The notes under the pieces: model-generated
Database searches by the model: none
Told to the model about the DNA's origin: nothing
Seen by the model: only the letters and a program-made list of their open reading frames with translations
Part shown: positions 44,770 to 57,751 of the stretch, in pieces
Layout: each line of letters opens with the position of its first letter
How positions within the stretch are numbered: the stretch's first letter is position 1
NCBI GenBank assembly: GCA_947652115.1
Contig: OX393572.1
Span: forward strand, 5,583,261-5,647,260
Origin: Blastomussa wellsi
Taxonomy: Eukaryota; Cnidaria; Anthozoa; Scleractinia; Plerogyridae
Length of the DNA: 64,000 nucleotides
Direction: 5' to 3'
Made by a program: the position numbers and the translations under genes

Positions 44770-47688
44770 TCACTGGACCAAAATGAACCCCATAGCTTTG
44801 ATGTGTTTGTCTCCATTATCTGGACTCCACGTGGCCTCATTGCCACATGTGTTCGAGTCGTCCCCGAACCCTCCGGTCCCAAACCCTACCCTGGAGTCGC
44901 AGCTGTTGCATTCATTTTCTTGATTGCTAATAATGCCGATTCTTGCTTTAGAGGCAACGGGATTCCCTCCGATAGAATTGAACCCTTCTATGTTGCAGTT
45001 GGTTTGTAGCGAAGCCTCTGCGCCAATCAGCGTCTTCCATTTGTCACGACCCAGGAACGTATTACGGTGTGTTCCGTCGGCAATCAGCGAGTAAAGGGAG
45101 TTGGCAGTCTTTTCGATGACAAGAAAATTCCGTTTTCCGTCCACCTCCATCCCAAGGCAGATCTTGGTGAAGGGCGTGTTCCAGTATGTCGGAAGCTTGA
45201 CTTCATCTGTGTCGAGTTCGTTCGCCCCTTCTGGGAGTCCGTAATGATTTTTATCACTCCAGTAGGATGAATCGTAGTGAAACGTTTTCTTTGTAGAATA
45301 GAAACAACACGAAATTAGCCAGAAAGAATTATTTATGACGATTATTTGTTATACTTTCGACTTAAGACTTCATAAAGATTCATAAAGGCATTTATAAATG
45401 AAGACGAATGGTGATTTTATTTTGTGGTATCTCCCCTCGTTCCAGAGATATTAAATTTTTTTTTAATTATACACATTTCTCTTTTGAACAATTTCTCCCA
45501 CTATGAAAAATTCGGTTATGCATATTTTTTTATATATTACATATTTTTTTGTTAAATACTTAAAAAAGGTTAAAAAATAAAAAAAATGCTCTAAGGTTCC
45601 CCTCGCTCCAATTCGTCTTTAGGCGGGATTCTACCTGAAATCCGTTTTTCCGTCATTTAAAGTGGGTTTAAAGCGCATATCTCGTTTGCGATTCAAGGAA
45701 TGAGAAAACCCTTCATTCATCTCACTAGTGAATGTTTTGTAATTTTTGGATGATTTTTGGGTATATTTGGGAGGAGGGAGTTTTTCTTAAAGGAGGAGGA
45801 AAATTGGGAGGAATTTGAAATGTTGAAGAATTAATGGGGTTTGAAAATTAGAATTTCTAAGTTGAAAATGAAAATATGCACACCCAAACAGTCCCCCTAC
45901 CAAGCTGGTTACTCTTGGGTGGGGGTCAACCGTCTGTGGGTGTTGTCAAAACTAATTTTCTTCCTTTTATACCTACTCTAAACCTCTCCAAATTTAATTC
46001 AAATTCAGGTAAAACCCCGCCTTAAAAAGCAGACTGTTTGTGGTCTAGTCAACAACAACAATTTATTTACAAATTTAAAAGAAAGGTGTTAGGGGGTTGT
46101 CCCGCAAATAGCCGCAAAGTTAGTCGAGGCGGGACAAGATGAGCACGAGAAGTATATTGGAAAAGACAAATCACGATAAATTACAAACATATATACTGAA
46201 AAAAGGAAAACTTTAATAGCTTTACATGCGTGTACCTTTTTGCCGTCTATCTTCATCACCAGTGTCCAACCGCCACCGCCGCATTCACCAAGGCCAGCGT
46301 CACTCATGTGACAATAAACAGGGATTTTCCCGACATCCTGCATCGTCAGCTCGTAAGCTTGGTTGTCATGTGCCCTGAAAGTAAAACCACGTTAACTTCC
46401 CTGAGTCCTGTAAGTATAACTGGTGTAACTTGGCCACTGAAACATTCTGGAAATTATCTTAAAAGGCGAATGAACTGGAGATGATACAACCTAGTTCCAG
46501 TCTCCCCTCGGTCCCCGGATCCTTAAAAACACTGAGATACTCGGCTGGAAGCGAGGCCATTGTGGCATTTGAAATAACAAAGATAAAAAAATTAATGTGA
46601 AGGAAATATTGAAACGCTTTTCCTCATAAGAAAGTTATTTCCAAATAGAAGACCTAAACAATAAGAACTCTGCGTCTAAACAGGACAAATCATATAACAT
46701 CTAACGCACCCGAGGCTTCAATTTGGGAAAACATTCCGTGTTCTCATGATTATCAAAATCACGTTATCACGTTTTTAGGGCGTTGAGTAGGGGAGGGGGC
46801 GGGTAAAGAGATTACAACGCCCAACGCCACCTATATATACTGTAAGGTCATACGATCATTCTTTACCGAAAAACTTACTTCGATTTGTCATGAATCTCTT
46901 TACATGAAGCTGCTGGTGCTGGTGACCCGGATTCTAAATAGAAGAGAAAACGACGTAAGCTTGCTAATCCTCGTTAAATTACTTCAGCCTGTCCTGTTTA
47001 TCGGAAGCAAATGAGGGTCCCATGAGTCGGTTGTGTGTAAATAAAAAAAAATTGACCCTGGAGGAACAAACCGGGTTTGAATTTTGGATGAAAGCAATTC
47101 AGTCCAATTATGTTCTATTTCGCGCGTCGACCACCCATGCACGCCCAGTTTTGGCCTCGCGAAAATTCCTATGCGTTTTTTCTACGGTTTAAGACAATGT
47201 CACGGGGCTTTCCGTTTCGAACAAGGCAACTTTGCATGAAATACAATAATGAGAATTAACTGTATTACAAAAAAATTGTCCCTGCAGCTTTTTAATATCG
47301 ATCCTTATTTAAAGAATTGGTATTCAGATCCTAGCTCATTGCGTTGTTCAATTGGATAAAGAAAAGCCTTTCTAACTTGAGACGAAAACAGCAGTTAAAA
47401 AAACCGGGAATACGTAATTTCGATTGATTTTCCTGAGCTCTAATTGACGTTCTTACACTTAATAATCTCACCTGACGAGGAGCCACCTCCATTTGTCCCT
47501 CCACTGGCCAACAGTTTGCCCAATGCCGCATTTATCTGATCTAACTTTGTATCTAGCTGCTGAAGTTCAGACAGTTTCGCATTTATCTGCTTAAGTTCAG
47601 CGCAAATATAACATTTCCTACGCCCTTCAACATGAAGCATGCTAGTAACATTTAGCAACAGAAGAGTTATTGCGGTGAACAGCTTCAT
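44770..47688 (-). CDS. Secreted fibrinogen-like protein, skeletal organic matrix protein 5-like, 4 exons
   Basis: Exons on the minus strand are 47688-47472, 46933-46879, 46374-46236 and 45288-44770, GT-AG with matching phases, totalling 930 nt (309 residues). Residues 1-22 form a signal peptide ([14 protein letters not shown]...). Then comes C-x-x-C (KCYICAE) and a short coiled coil (about 30-62). A Gly/Ser linker leads to a fibrinogen-C-type domain: [14 protein letters not shown] in exon 3; [33 protein letters not shown] and [15 protein letters not shown] in exon 4. The ending MGFILVQ matches my recollection of uncharacterised skeletal organic matrix protein 5 of Acropora. Related paralogues exist in anemones, so a skeletal role is inference. 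Secreted and likely oligomeric through the coiled coil. Confidence 0.88.
46045..46190 (-). repeat. LINE-type 3' tail
   Basis: Minus strand: CATCTTGTCCCGCCTCGACT, GCGGCTATTTGCGGGACAAC and AAATAAATTGTTGTTGTTGA. It is a truncated retroposon end with a (TTG)n tail in the third intron of the fibrinogen-like gene. Confidence 0.5.
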
Positions 47689-48191
47689 CTTCCAAGTCTG
47701 CGAAAGGAAACTTCAACTTCAACTGAAGAAGAGCGAGACGCTGACCTAGCTGCGTGCTAAACTAGCCCGGGTTTTTAAAGAATATTTTTCTGCTCGCCAG
47801 AAATTAGTGGTTGATGGTTCCTAGGAGAATTTCAGGTAACTTGTGAGTCTTTCTGCCTTGCCGATCAGGTAAATAAGTTTAAAAAAATGTGCTGGCAATC
47901 TCAGTTGCCTGATAGCTCAGCAACGAATTTTGACATATTTCAGCTTCACTACACAGACAAATGCAATCCATTAGGTTTATTTTGGTTTCTTTTGGCCTCG
48001 CACCAGCAGCAGGCATGAACCACATACATTGTAAACCAAGTAACTTGTGGTCTGTTGCTTTTAGAAATGTGCGATTTTGCCATTAGTTTACTGGCACAAT
48101 AAACCATAGCTGATTGACCAATGACAGCACGCGCATTGATTTGGTTAACATATAATTAACAAATAAAGAAGCCTAAGCCATGTATTATACT

Positions 48192-48345
48192 GTCATAAAA
48201 CACGACGGACATTTGAGAACACGAGGCCTGCGGCTCGTGTTTCCTACATTTCTCGAGTGTTCTCAAATGTCCGGAGTATTAGGGTCATCACGCAATTCTC
48301 CTCCCCACCTGAGGAGGAGCGTTGCGTGACGACCCTAATAATGGC
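48192..48345. repeat. Two adjacent hairpins
   Basis: First: GGACATTTGAGAACACGAG pairs with CTCGAGTGTTCTCAAATGTCC. Second: ATTAGGGTCATCACGCAA, CTCCTC pairs with GAGGAG, TTGCGTGACGACCCTAAT. They lie in the intergenic stretch between the fibrinogen-like and tetraspanin genes, which are divergently oriented. Confidence 0.7.
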
Positions 48346-48489
48346 TGCGAAGGAGACTAGAGCGACCATTTGCGAAAAGGAAACGTGCCTCGGCGACTCT
48401 CAGATCTCTTTCTGTTTCAATTCCGGTTCTCCTTTCTGAAATCGTTAAGGGAAGGAAAAGTGGCCGGAAGGAAACGGAGACGGTGGTGT

Positions 48490-48615
48490 GGGAAGCTCTC
48501 GGAAGCTTGCATTGTAATTCTACTGATCCTCTAATCCCGGGCATCTAGTGCAGCAGTTGCTATTGTTTTAGGGGACAACTAGGGGTATTGTTCCTGTTGT
48601 TTGTTTTGTTCTCGA
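48490..48615 (+). repeat. Dispersed repeat, copy 2 of 2
   Basis: Same family and orientation as 38097-38205 (GCAGTTGCTATTGTTTTAG, GTATTGTTCCTGTTGTTTGT). Confidence 0.55.
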
Positions 48616-49686
48616 TAGAAATGATAGTCCTCTGCACGCAGGCTACATTCACATGTAGTATTAGAAGAGAAAATTTGATAATGCATCTCCTCCGCTCCGG
48701 CCTTTATAGTACTTTCTGAATCTGTCGCGTCGGTGGAGATTCCCTATAATTTACCTGGCCGACGTCACGCAATCTTCTCCAGGGAAGCACAGTTTGCGTG
48801 ACAGCAAAAGTGGTTCGAAGGGAGGTACAAAAATAAAAAACAAAAACATAGCCGCTGATCAGACATTCCTGAAAGCAATGAACTATGCAGTATATTATGA
48901 ATATTATCTTTTTATTTTGAGTATGAAAGTAAAATAAGCATTTTTGCCCTAGTTCAAAAGTCCCCTTTACCACTGAATTAAAAAAAAAAACTGAGGGAAG
49001 TGTTTTTGACTTCGGGAAGCTTCAAATCGTCAAACATATTCAACTGAACGCGGAAAAAGACTTTCCGATTCATTGATTCCTGACAAAAGTAATTTATTTC
49101 ACTATTTTACGTATTTTGTTGTCGTGTTCATTCACGCATATTATAAGCGTCACTTTTGGTAATACAAATACAAATTTAACTTGAATTTACATTTTAAAAT
49201 TTTTAGCTGTCAAATGAATACTGGCGCACAGTATTGATCGATCTGTAACTTCGCTAAATATTTACATCTGTGATACAATGAAATATCTTTGACATTTTTG
49301 GCCCGCTGAAGTCCCTCAAGTGCAGCGAAACTGTCTTTTCTTTTTCCTTTAAAAACAAAATGTTTTCATTCTTCCCGTAAAAGACGTAAAAATATCGCTT
49401 GATCACAATAACTATTCTAAACAATCGTACAATTCCGTGAAAAACTCATGAAGATATTTCCTTTACAACGGAAGTTAAGTGTGTGACGGAACGGAACTGT
49501 TTTACCGCTTAGCAAGTTCTCACGCGACTTGGAAATTAGCCAATCATGAAACAGAAAAGTGACGCTCGGTTCTAAATCGGGTTGCAATACTTTCGATTCT
49601 GTGCACAGCGCCCGGTTGTGCATTTGCATTTCGCAACTTGCTTGCTCCGGATTTATTACTTACTTGGCAAAGTATATTACGGCAAA
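48616..49686. other. Upstream region of the tetraspanin gene
   Basis: About 1 kb without a gene. It should contain the tetraspanin promoter and 5' UTR. The 130 bp before the ATG are free of repeats I recognise, but no TATA box or initiator can be fixed. Confidence 0.35.
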
Positions 49687-52600
49687 ATGGCATCTGGTGG
49701 AATGGTACTCATCAAGTACCTGCTGTTCTTCTTCAATTTTATTTTCTGGGTGAGTAGAAGTCATTTTGTTCGTCTTATGACGTGCCTCATTGATGGCAAA
49801 TTATTTGAGTGTTGTACTTTGCATTGCGCATAAATTTTATCTTCACTTTAGTCTTATTTGTGGTTTGTTTGCGGCTTTATATCGCGGAAAGCTGCTTGTA
49901 CACTTATCTACCGTTTACTTAATTCGATGTGTTTTCTTCGTTTGGTTATAAATAGAAAACTCGTGCACTTTTGGGTCGACGTTGAAAAGCAGTTTGGCTC
50001 CGTACCTTTCTGCTCAATCGGGCGCGCTTCGAGCAAGGACTTCAACAAAAATCATTTAAACTGCTTTCGCGATATCATGCCATATTTTTTATTTCTCTAG
50101 GAGGAACAGAGGGTTGTCAGCTACATTAAATTAATAGACAGAAAATTTATGTTCTTTTTGGGTGGCGTTGAAAAGCAGTTGACTTTCTGGTCCATCGCGC
50201 GCGCTTCGGCTATAAACACTTTCAACGAATCAATCACGTTCGCGATGTATTATTGTAAATGTCAGAGGAACAGAGGGTTGGCAGTTGCATTAATCGCGAG
50301 AAGTCTATGACGTGGTTTCCAAAGTAAGCGAGAGTGAGTTGTGGTCTTCCATATTTTGTTCCTTTTCGCGAAAATTTCAATTCAGTTGGGTTCGGTTTGG
50401 TAGCATTACGGGTCGACCATTACCTAATTTTCGTGGTGGATTTGAATTTGTAAAAGTGTTCCTCGCCAAATCGTGCTCAAAGTTAGAGTTAGGGCTCATT
50501 CGATTCGGTCAAACACATCTGTGGGTTGATAGGCGTGATATTCGAGAAACGTAAGAGAAAAATGGGGGATTTAGAACGTTTGATCAAGGTAGTTAAATAT
50601 CGAGAATATTGATGACAGGGAGATCGATGTGTTATTTTGATGTGTCATCAGCTTTATTGGGCTTATATGACCACACTGGGCATTATTTCTGCATTACTTT
50701 GCTTTATGATGTAATTTGACAGCCAGGGTGCATTCAGTGTAGGTTATGCCGAAGATCTTCGGCATGGGTTTCGATATTTTGCGGCGTGCGGCGGGTGACG
50801 AAGGCAACATGTACAGATTCAAAATAAAAACTAGGGTTTGAACGTTTTAATTTGGGAGGGCTCCCGCTGTTACTGTTTTGTTGACTTTAAACATTCCTGC
50901 TTGTCTCACAGCCTTAGTTTACAAAACAACCTAACCTCGTGTTTCTCTGTTATTTAAATACAAATTTGCCTTCCAAAAGCCACCAATTCATTCCAGTTTT
51001 CAAATCCAGCATATTAAATTTTCTAGAAAAAAAAATATAAATTCACACTCACCAGTCATGCATCTACTTGACTAGCCACATCCACTTTAGTGTGACTGTG
51101 AATTTGAATTAGAAGTCAGAAAATTTTTGAACTACTTATAAAATACTAAATGATAGTTTACAATTCAGAGTATTTTTTTCAGTTCGCAATTTTTCTGGAT
51201 GGTGTGGCAAAGTTGATGTGACCAAGGACAGTTTTGTGACTGAGTCAAAATGAACACTTTTAATTTTTCTCAAAAATTGAGCAATTATGATAATATTTTG
51301 CCAAAAACCAGTGTTTAGATACTAATGTTCAAGCTAGTAAAAGCAACTGTCTATTATGTTTCATATGGTATATGAGATGGTAACTGACACTGGGACAAGA
51401 TAAACAAAACAAGGCTTTTCATCCTTAGAAATGTGTTTGATTTATTTTGGGCTACATACAAATGCATCTAACTTGCTGATTTCAGTAAATATAACAACAC
51501 TGATAATTAAATTTAAGTTCAGCTTTTCACCGAGTTACTTGACTTGACTTGAGTAATATGCTGAAGAAGGAGATTTATATGTGGATGCAAAAAAACAAAA
51601 TTTACAAGTAATGTATGTTGTAATTTTTTATTAGCATGCCTACATTAAGTTTCTTTTGGTAGTGATAAATACATAACTGAAAGACACCTTAGTTGCTATA
51701 GTATTCAATGAAATTGAATTAATATCGTTTGAGAGCAGAGAATAATCGAGGGAACTGCATGTTAGTAAAGGCATTCAGCTGAACAGAAAGGAAACGACTT
51801 GCAGGTCAGAAATAACTGTAGTGCTCTCCCTAGTTTTCAGCACAGCAGGTAAAAGAACGTTTCAAACTGGTAAAGAAATTCTAGGGAACCACAGTGAAAG
51901 GGATACATTTCCCATTGCTTACATGAAGTACTATTTGAAAATCAGCCATCTCATTTCATATTCTCCTGGTTTCAAAAACTCAACATTTACAATGGTGCAG
52001 GGCTCGTACGAGTCCTGAAAAACCTGGAAAGTCCTGGGTTTTTATTATGGCATTTTCCAGGGCTGGAAAGTTCGGGAAAAAGATTGCAGGTCATCGAAAT
52101 CTGTTAAAATCGAGAAATGAATTTTTCTGAACTAACTTCGTAAGAAATGCGTGGCTTACAGTTGGGAGAATTTATATTCTTGGTTTTCATGTGGCGTCAT
52201 AAAATTCTGAAATAAAAATTCCCTAGGCCTGCTAAATTTTTTCGTTGCCACTACATGTAGGTGTACCTCTACAGAAAAATATAAAATATATTAAAAATAT
52301 AAAAATAATTAAGCGAAGAGCTGGATTATTTGGACTGAGTCATTTAATTGCAACTCAGAATTTCATGCTTCGTGCAAGGCAGGTCTTATGGCTGGGTTTG
52401 TGAGGATTTGCCAGCCGTGGGAGCTATACTCGGTCTAGGGGCTCGCTTCCAACGGTGGAAGTCCCTGGATGCCCCAGGGACCCAACCTCCACTTAGCGAT
52501 GCAGTTGTTAAATGTGAAGTTGTTTGGCCACTAACCTTGTAGTTAATGTTCTGTAACACAAATACACTTCAGGAAGGATCCATGACAGATAGCCATGCAT

Positions 52601-55600
52601 TACAAGAGACGCAAATTCTAGGCAAACATGATGTACTCGAGGGTTTTGGCAAGTTTTCCAGTAAAACAAAAAGGATGGATTGACTTTCTCGATGGTTTTA
52701 GAAGCAAATATCTTTCAATACAATTTTCTGGAAGTATACAGTGTCTGAGAAAAAGGTCATTGTGCATTGTCTGGCACATTGATCTTGCTACTTACATGTA
52801 AACATTAGTTCTAAGAACTTCCTTTGTCAATCAGCACTTTTCGACTGCCACCACTCCCACCTCGATAATGCTGACTCATAATGATGGTGAGGTTTTTTGT
52901 CCAACCAATATTAACTTTTTTGATGCCTCTATGCATGGTGGTGTTTATACCTTCAAGCCCTAGGATTTCAAATCCCATGGAAAACAATTTTTCGGTTCTG
53001 TGCCTAGAGATCATGGGAACCCATCTGTAACTATTTTTCGATTCCGTTAAAATTCATGGGAACCCGTTTTTAATACCGTTGATTTCAATAAACATCTTGT
53101 AAATACTTTAAAACAGAGCTTCAGTGTATACTTTTTTAAAAAAAAGTTCAACGTCTATTTAAGTATCAACAGAAAGACAAAAGAACGTTTCAATTAAAAA
53201 CAGAGAAGGAAATGGACAAAATGCTTGAAAAAGTCGCATAACAGATCGGGTAATTCATAGATCGAACTAAGAAGCATACTCACGTGAAATGTTCGCTGCA
53301 AATCTTGCATTTCAACAAAGAAATTTGGCCCTCATCGTCAGTTTCCACTGTGAAATTATCACTGAAAGACCACCTCTTAAATGTTTTTAAACTTACAGAG
53401 TCGTATTTCTTCTTTTTGGCGCCGGAAGCCATATTGATCGCACGGAGAAAGGAACACCTGGGTCACCAGTACCGTGCAATGCACTTTGGGAACGATACAA
53501 GATGGCAGTCAGGACGAGAGATGCTAAACAACGTTTTTGTTTCGTATATAAGCAGAGTCAACCAACGAATTGCTCTACTAATTGAGAATCAGAGTGTGAA
53601 AAACTCATATCAAGTGAATTTTGGTCGGTAAGGCTGAATATTTACATGGGAAACTATTTTTCGGTTCCGTTATTTTAAGCACACGGTAACGACACGGTAC
53701 CGGAAACGATCGTTACCGTGAAATCCTAGGGCTTGACCTTGTCATTGGCTTCGTAGCATCTCTGCCTCTAGGACCCCCAGAGATATAACAGTGGGGGCTT
53801 CCCTGGCAGGTTCAACCATGTTGGATAGGTCAAGGGTGAGGGCCTGGATGAAATTAGACACTCTGGTCCTCTGGATTGGGGATGGGTCACAGGGATCCCA
53901 ACCCAATGCCATAAAAAAACTAAATGTTACAGAAACATATATTGATACAGACCCACCAATCTGCTAAAGAAAGATATTCTAACTGCTTTTTGCCCCTCTA
54001 AATATAAATCTTCCCAATCCAGTTTTTCAACATCAAGACACTAAGAAAAGAAATAAGGCAAGCAAGTTGCAGATCAAAGAGATTAATTACTTAACCCATT
54101 GACGCCTGAAGGTTTTTAGCGTGCACCCACCCCCAGATGCCTGGCTCTTTTGCAGCATTCAGTGGACACGTCCGGGTGGAAAAAATAAACCATACACCTT
54201 ATTCCAAAATGGCCGCTGATATATGCACATTCAAATTAGCCCTTGTTGCCTCGTTCGAGATAAAATATTCTTTACACTTGTTTTAGCCTGGTTCTTTCAA
54301 CTGGTAGTTTACAGTAGTGTATAATTTATAGAGTATTTTCACTGTCACACACTAAAAAATTAAGTCTAAAACCATTCAGTGCACAGAGTTAAGAAACTGT
54401 AATAAAATTTTTATTTAAGATAAATAAAGAAGACACTTCTCCAGGTTTTAGGTGTGTGTGTTTTTCCAGACTTGAGATATTTGTCAAAATGTTCTGCACA
54501 AATTTACAGAGCCCAGTATGGAACTGCCATGTTGGTGTACCTCAAGGACGCCAATACAGTACCGCTCAGAAACAAGCGAACCATCGAACGCGTTTGAAAC
54601 GCGTTGACCTTTAGAAGTAAACACGTTTGTGCTCTTTTGCCAACGCAGTTGTAAACGCGTTTGTTAGCATTTCACTAGTATTTCACTATTTGTCTTGTAC
54701 ATGTAGGTGTCTGGTATTGGTTTGATTGCTGTCGGTGCAGTGATCAAGGCAAAATATGGTGACTTCATCCATCTAAGTGACAGCAGCCTGACAACGGGAC
54801 CTGTGTTCCTGATCATCATTGGTGTCATTGTGGCAATTGTTGGCTTTTTAGGATGCTGTGGTGCTTACAAGGAAAACTACTGCATGGTTACAACGGTAAG
54901 AAAATAAATAAAAGGGGCATAGAATAGCCCTTAAAGTGATCAATCTTTGCAAATTTTAGGCAAATTTCAAAATCCTGGCTTCGCAAACCACAGTCCCAGA
55001 ACCTCTTGCTCTGGTGCAAAAAAAAAACTTTGCTCCCGGGATCTAAACTTTTGCAATCTGAGATTTAGATTGTCGAAAGTAGAACAAAAGGTTTTCGACA
55101 TGTAAATGAACCTTTACGAAACAACAGTGAAACAAAGAATAAACATGATTCGAGTAAATGGCTCAACATCGCAGTCGTGACTATGAAACCTGCAGTCTTG
55201 GACATACAATATGCTTGCCTTAGTAAATTGCCATTCCTGTTTGTCAAGATAAAATTTTAGTATGACACAGAGAGCTACAACCCACTGTAATTTACAGCAC
55301 GACGTGTTTAACTGTGGTCACCCAACAAACTTTTTTGACAAGTTAGCCAATCAGAGAGCACGATTTTGTTTGAGTTGTCCCGCCTCCTTGATATAAGCGT
55401 GACAGGTTTTCGTGAGAACAGCTTTGAAAATTCCTAGGAGGTGGGACAGCTCAAACAAATTCTCTCTGATTGTCAAAAAAGTTTGTTGGGTGGCCACAGT
55501 TTGGCATGTCGCCTTGTAAATCATACAACATACACCATGTATAATAACATACATTTAATGTATAAAATAATGTCATCAGCCACTTCCCAACTTGTATCAT

Positions 55601-56936
55601 AACCAAAGTAAACATTACAAACACATATTACCGTGAACATACAAGTAGTAACCTGGTTAAGAAGGGCAAAGTAGACCAGTTTAGAGAAGGAGTTAAACTA
55701 GATAAGAAACTTAACTACCAGTAAGAACTACAACAACTAGTGTTAGGTGGAGGGGCTCGAACGTGGGACAACTAGATGTCATCAAGCCCCCAGAACTGCC
55801 TTATTCATGGCAAATTATTTTATTTTTCTTCCTTTTTCAGTCACATATTATTTTGTTAATGTGTAGTTTCATAAACTATCTGTATCTTGCCCAAAGAAGG
55901 GATGCTTTCTATGACCCACTCCCCCCTTAAGGATTCTGAAAACGTCAATGTAATGATGCTAGAAAGAGTTTAATTCTATCTGTTATAGCGCTTGCAAAAC
56001 TACATACAGGATTGCAGGAAGTTGTAAGATCATTCAGTCAAAGTATGAATAGATTTGGGCAATACTTAAAAAATGTTTATTATATCAAAGTGGTTACCAT
56101 GACAACACCTCAACGATGACAAGGGAACGATCAGTTTTTGCCAATTATCTTTAAAACTAAGTCAGTGACCTGCCATTTTTATTTTATTATAATTTTAAAA
56201 GCTCCTTTGGTTCTATATTTTGTCTGCCAATATTAAAAAAATTGTATAATATGGAAATTTAATATTATATTACAGTGAGCTCAAAATGTGAACACTTGGC
56301 CTTTTTTGGCCTTTGTCCAGTGTTAGCCATTCATATATTAAACAAAATAATTAAATAAATTAGCTCTCTTAGGTGCTGAAAGCACTAATCCTTGGTCGGT
56401 ATCAAGAGCTCTCATTGGATAATCATAAAAATATTAATGTGAAAATGTAATGCAGTATGTCAAGTGTTCACAGTTTGAGTTTCTGCACTGTTAAAAGGTG
56501 ATTTTAAATTACATCTGCAAATTGTATGGACTGTCAAATGTAATAGGCTGTGTGTTTTCCCTGCAGTTTGCTATATTGCTGGCAATAATTTTCATCCTGG
56601 AGATTGCAGCAGGGGCCTTGGCTTATGCTTACAAAGGAAAAGTAAGTAAAGATGATAGTTAAAACTCTCGTAATCTGAATGAAGTTCAAATAATAGCAAT
56701 TAATAAAATTTGATAATAACAAATGAAACAATTAAGGCTACATTTACAAGGTTGATAATGTGAATTGGCCACCATTAAGAGATTCGAGAGCTGAAGTTTC
56801 GAGTGTTAGCCCATCGTCGGAGCCCTTCACTCCGACGATGGGCTAACACTTGAAACGTCAGCTCTCGAATCTCTTTACAGTGGCCAATTCACATTATCAA
56901 CCCAGTTGATAAAACCAAATTATACTGTTATACTTT

Positions 56937-56976
<40 letters not shown>

Positions 56977-57717
56977 AACTATACATTTACAAGGGTCTGG
57001 ACCGGAATTGTTCTGAACCAAACCAGAATGGATCTTTGGTCCACTTGACAGATTTCCTCACATCCATTGCACTTTGAACATAAGTAGAGGCCATTTTCAG
57101 AGTAGAAAATTCTAGGATATTATAACTGAACTGCTAAGTGAGCAGGCAAACGAGGAAAGTATGTATGGGCAAACACATCGAAGTGTAACATTAACAAACT
57201 GCAGGCTGTGCAAAACTTCGCTTGCCGCATTGTGAGCGTTGCGCGCAAATATGACCATATTACGCCCATTCGTAAAGAGCTCAATTGGCTACCTGTAGCA
57301 AACCAGCTATATTACCGAAGCGCCACAATGGCCTTTAAATGTATGACAGGTCACGCCCCTGAATACCTGTCTTCAAAATTTTTAAAGCGAGCCGAGGTGA
57401 GCGGTCATAGCACCAGAAACTCACAATTGTTAAACATCCCACTTTTTAAGACCGCCACCGGCCAAAGAACCTTTCATTATAGAATAGTTAATTTATGGAA
57501 TTCTTTAGATTATTCTCTTAAACTGTGTGATTCAGTCACTGTTTTTAAAAATCGCCTGAGGACTAAACTACTTAAAGAATTGTAATTTTTATATTTATAT
57601 ATATTTTTATAATCTTTTTAGAACCTTATTTTATTTATTCTTAATTTTAATTGTAAATAGGAATATATATATTTTTTTAATGTTGTCTTTGAAAAGCCCC
57701 CTTGGGGAAAGTCAATA

Positions 57718-57751
<34 letters not shown>

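Noticed and set aside
50312..50554. 80-codon plus-strand frame in tetraspanin intron 1
   Set aside because: No splice sites in phase with the tetraspanin exons and no recognisable family.
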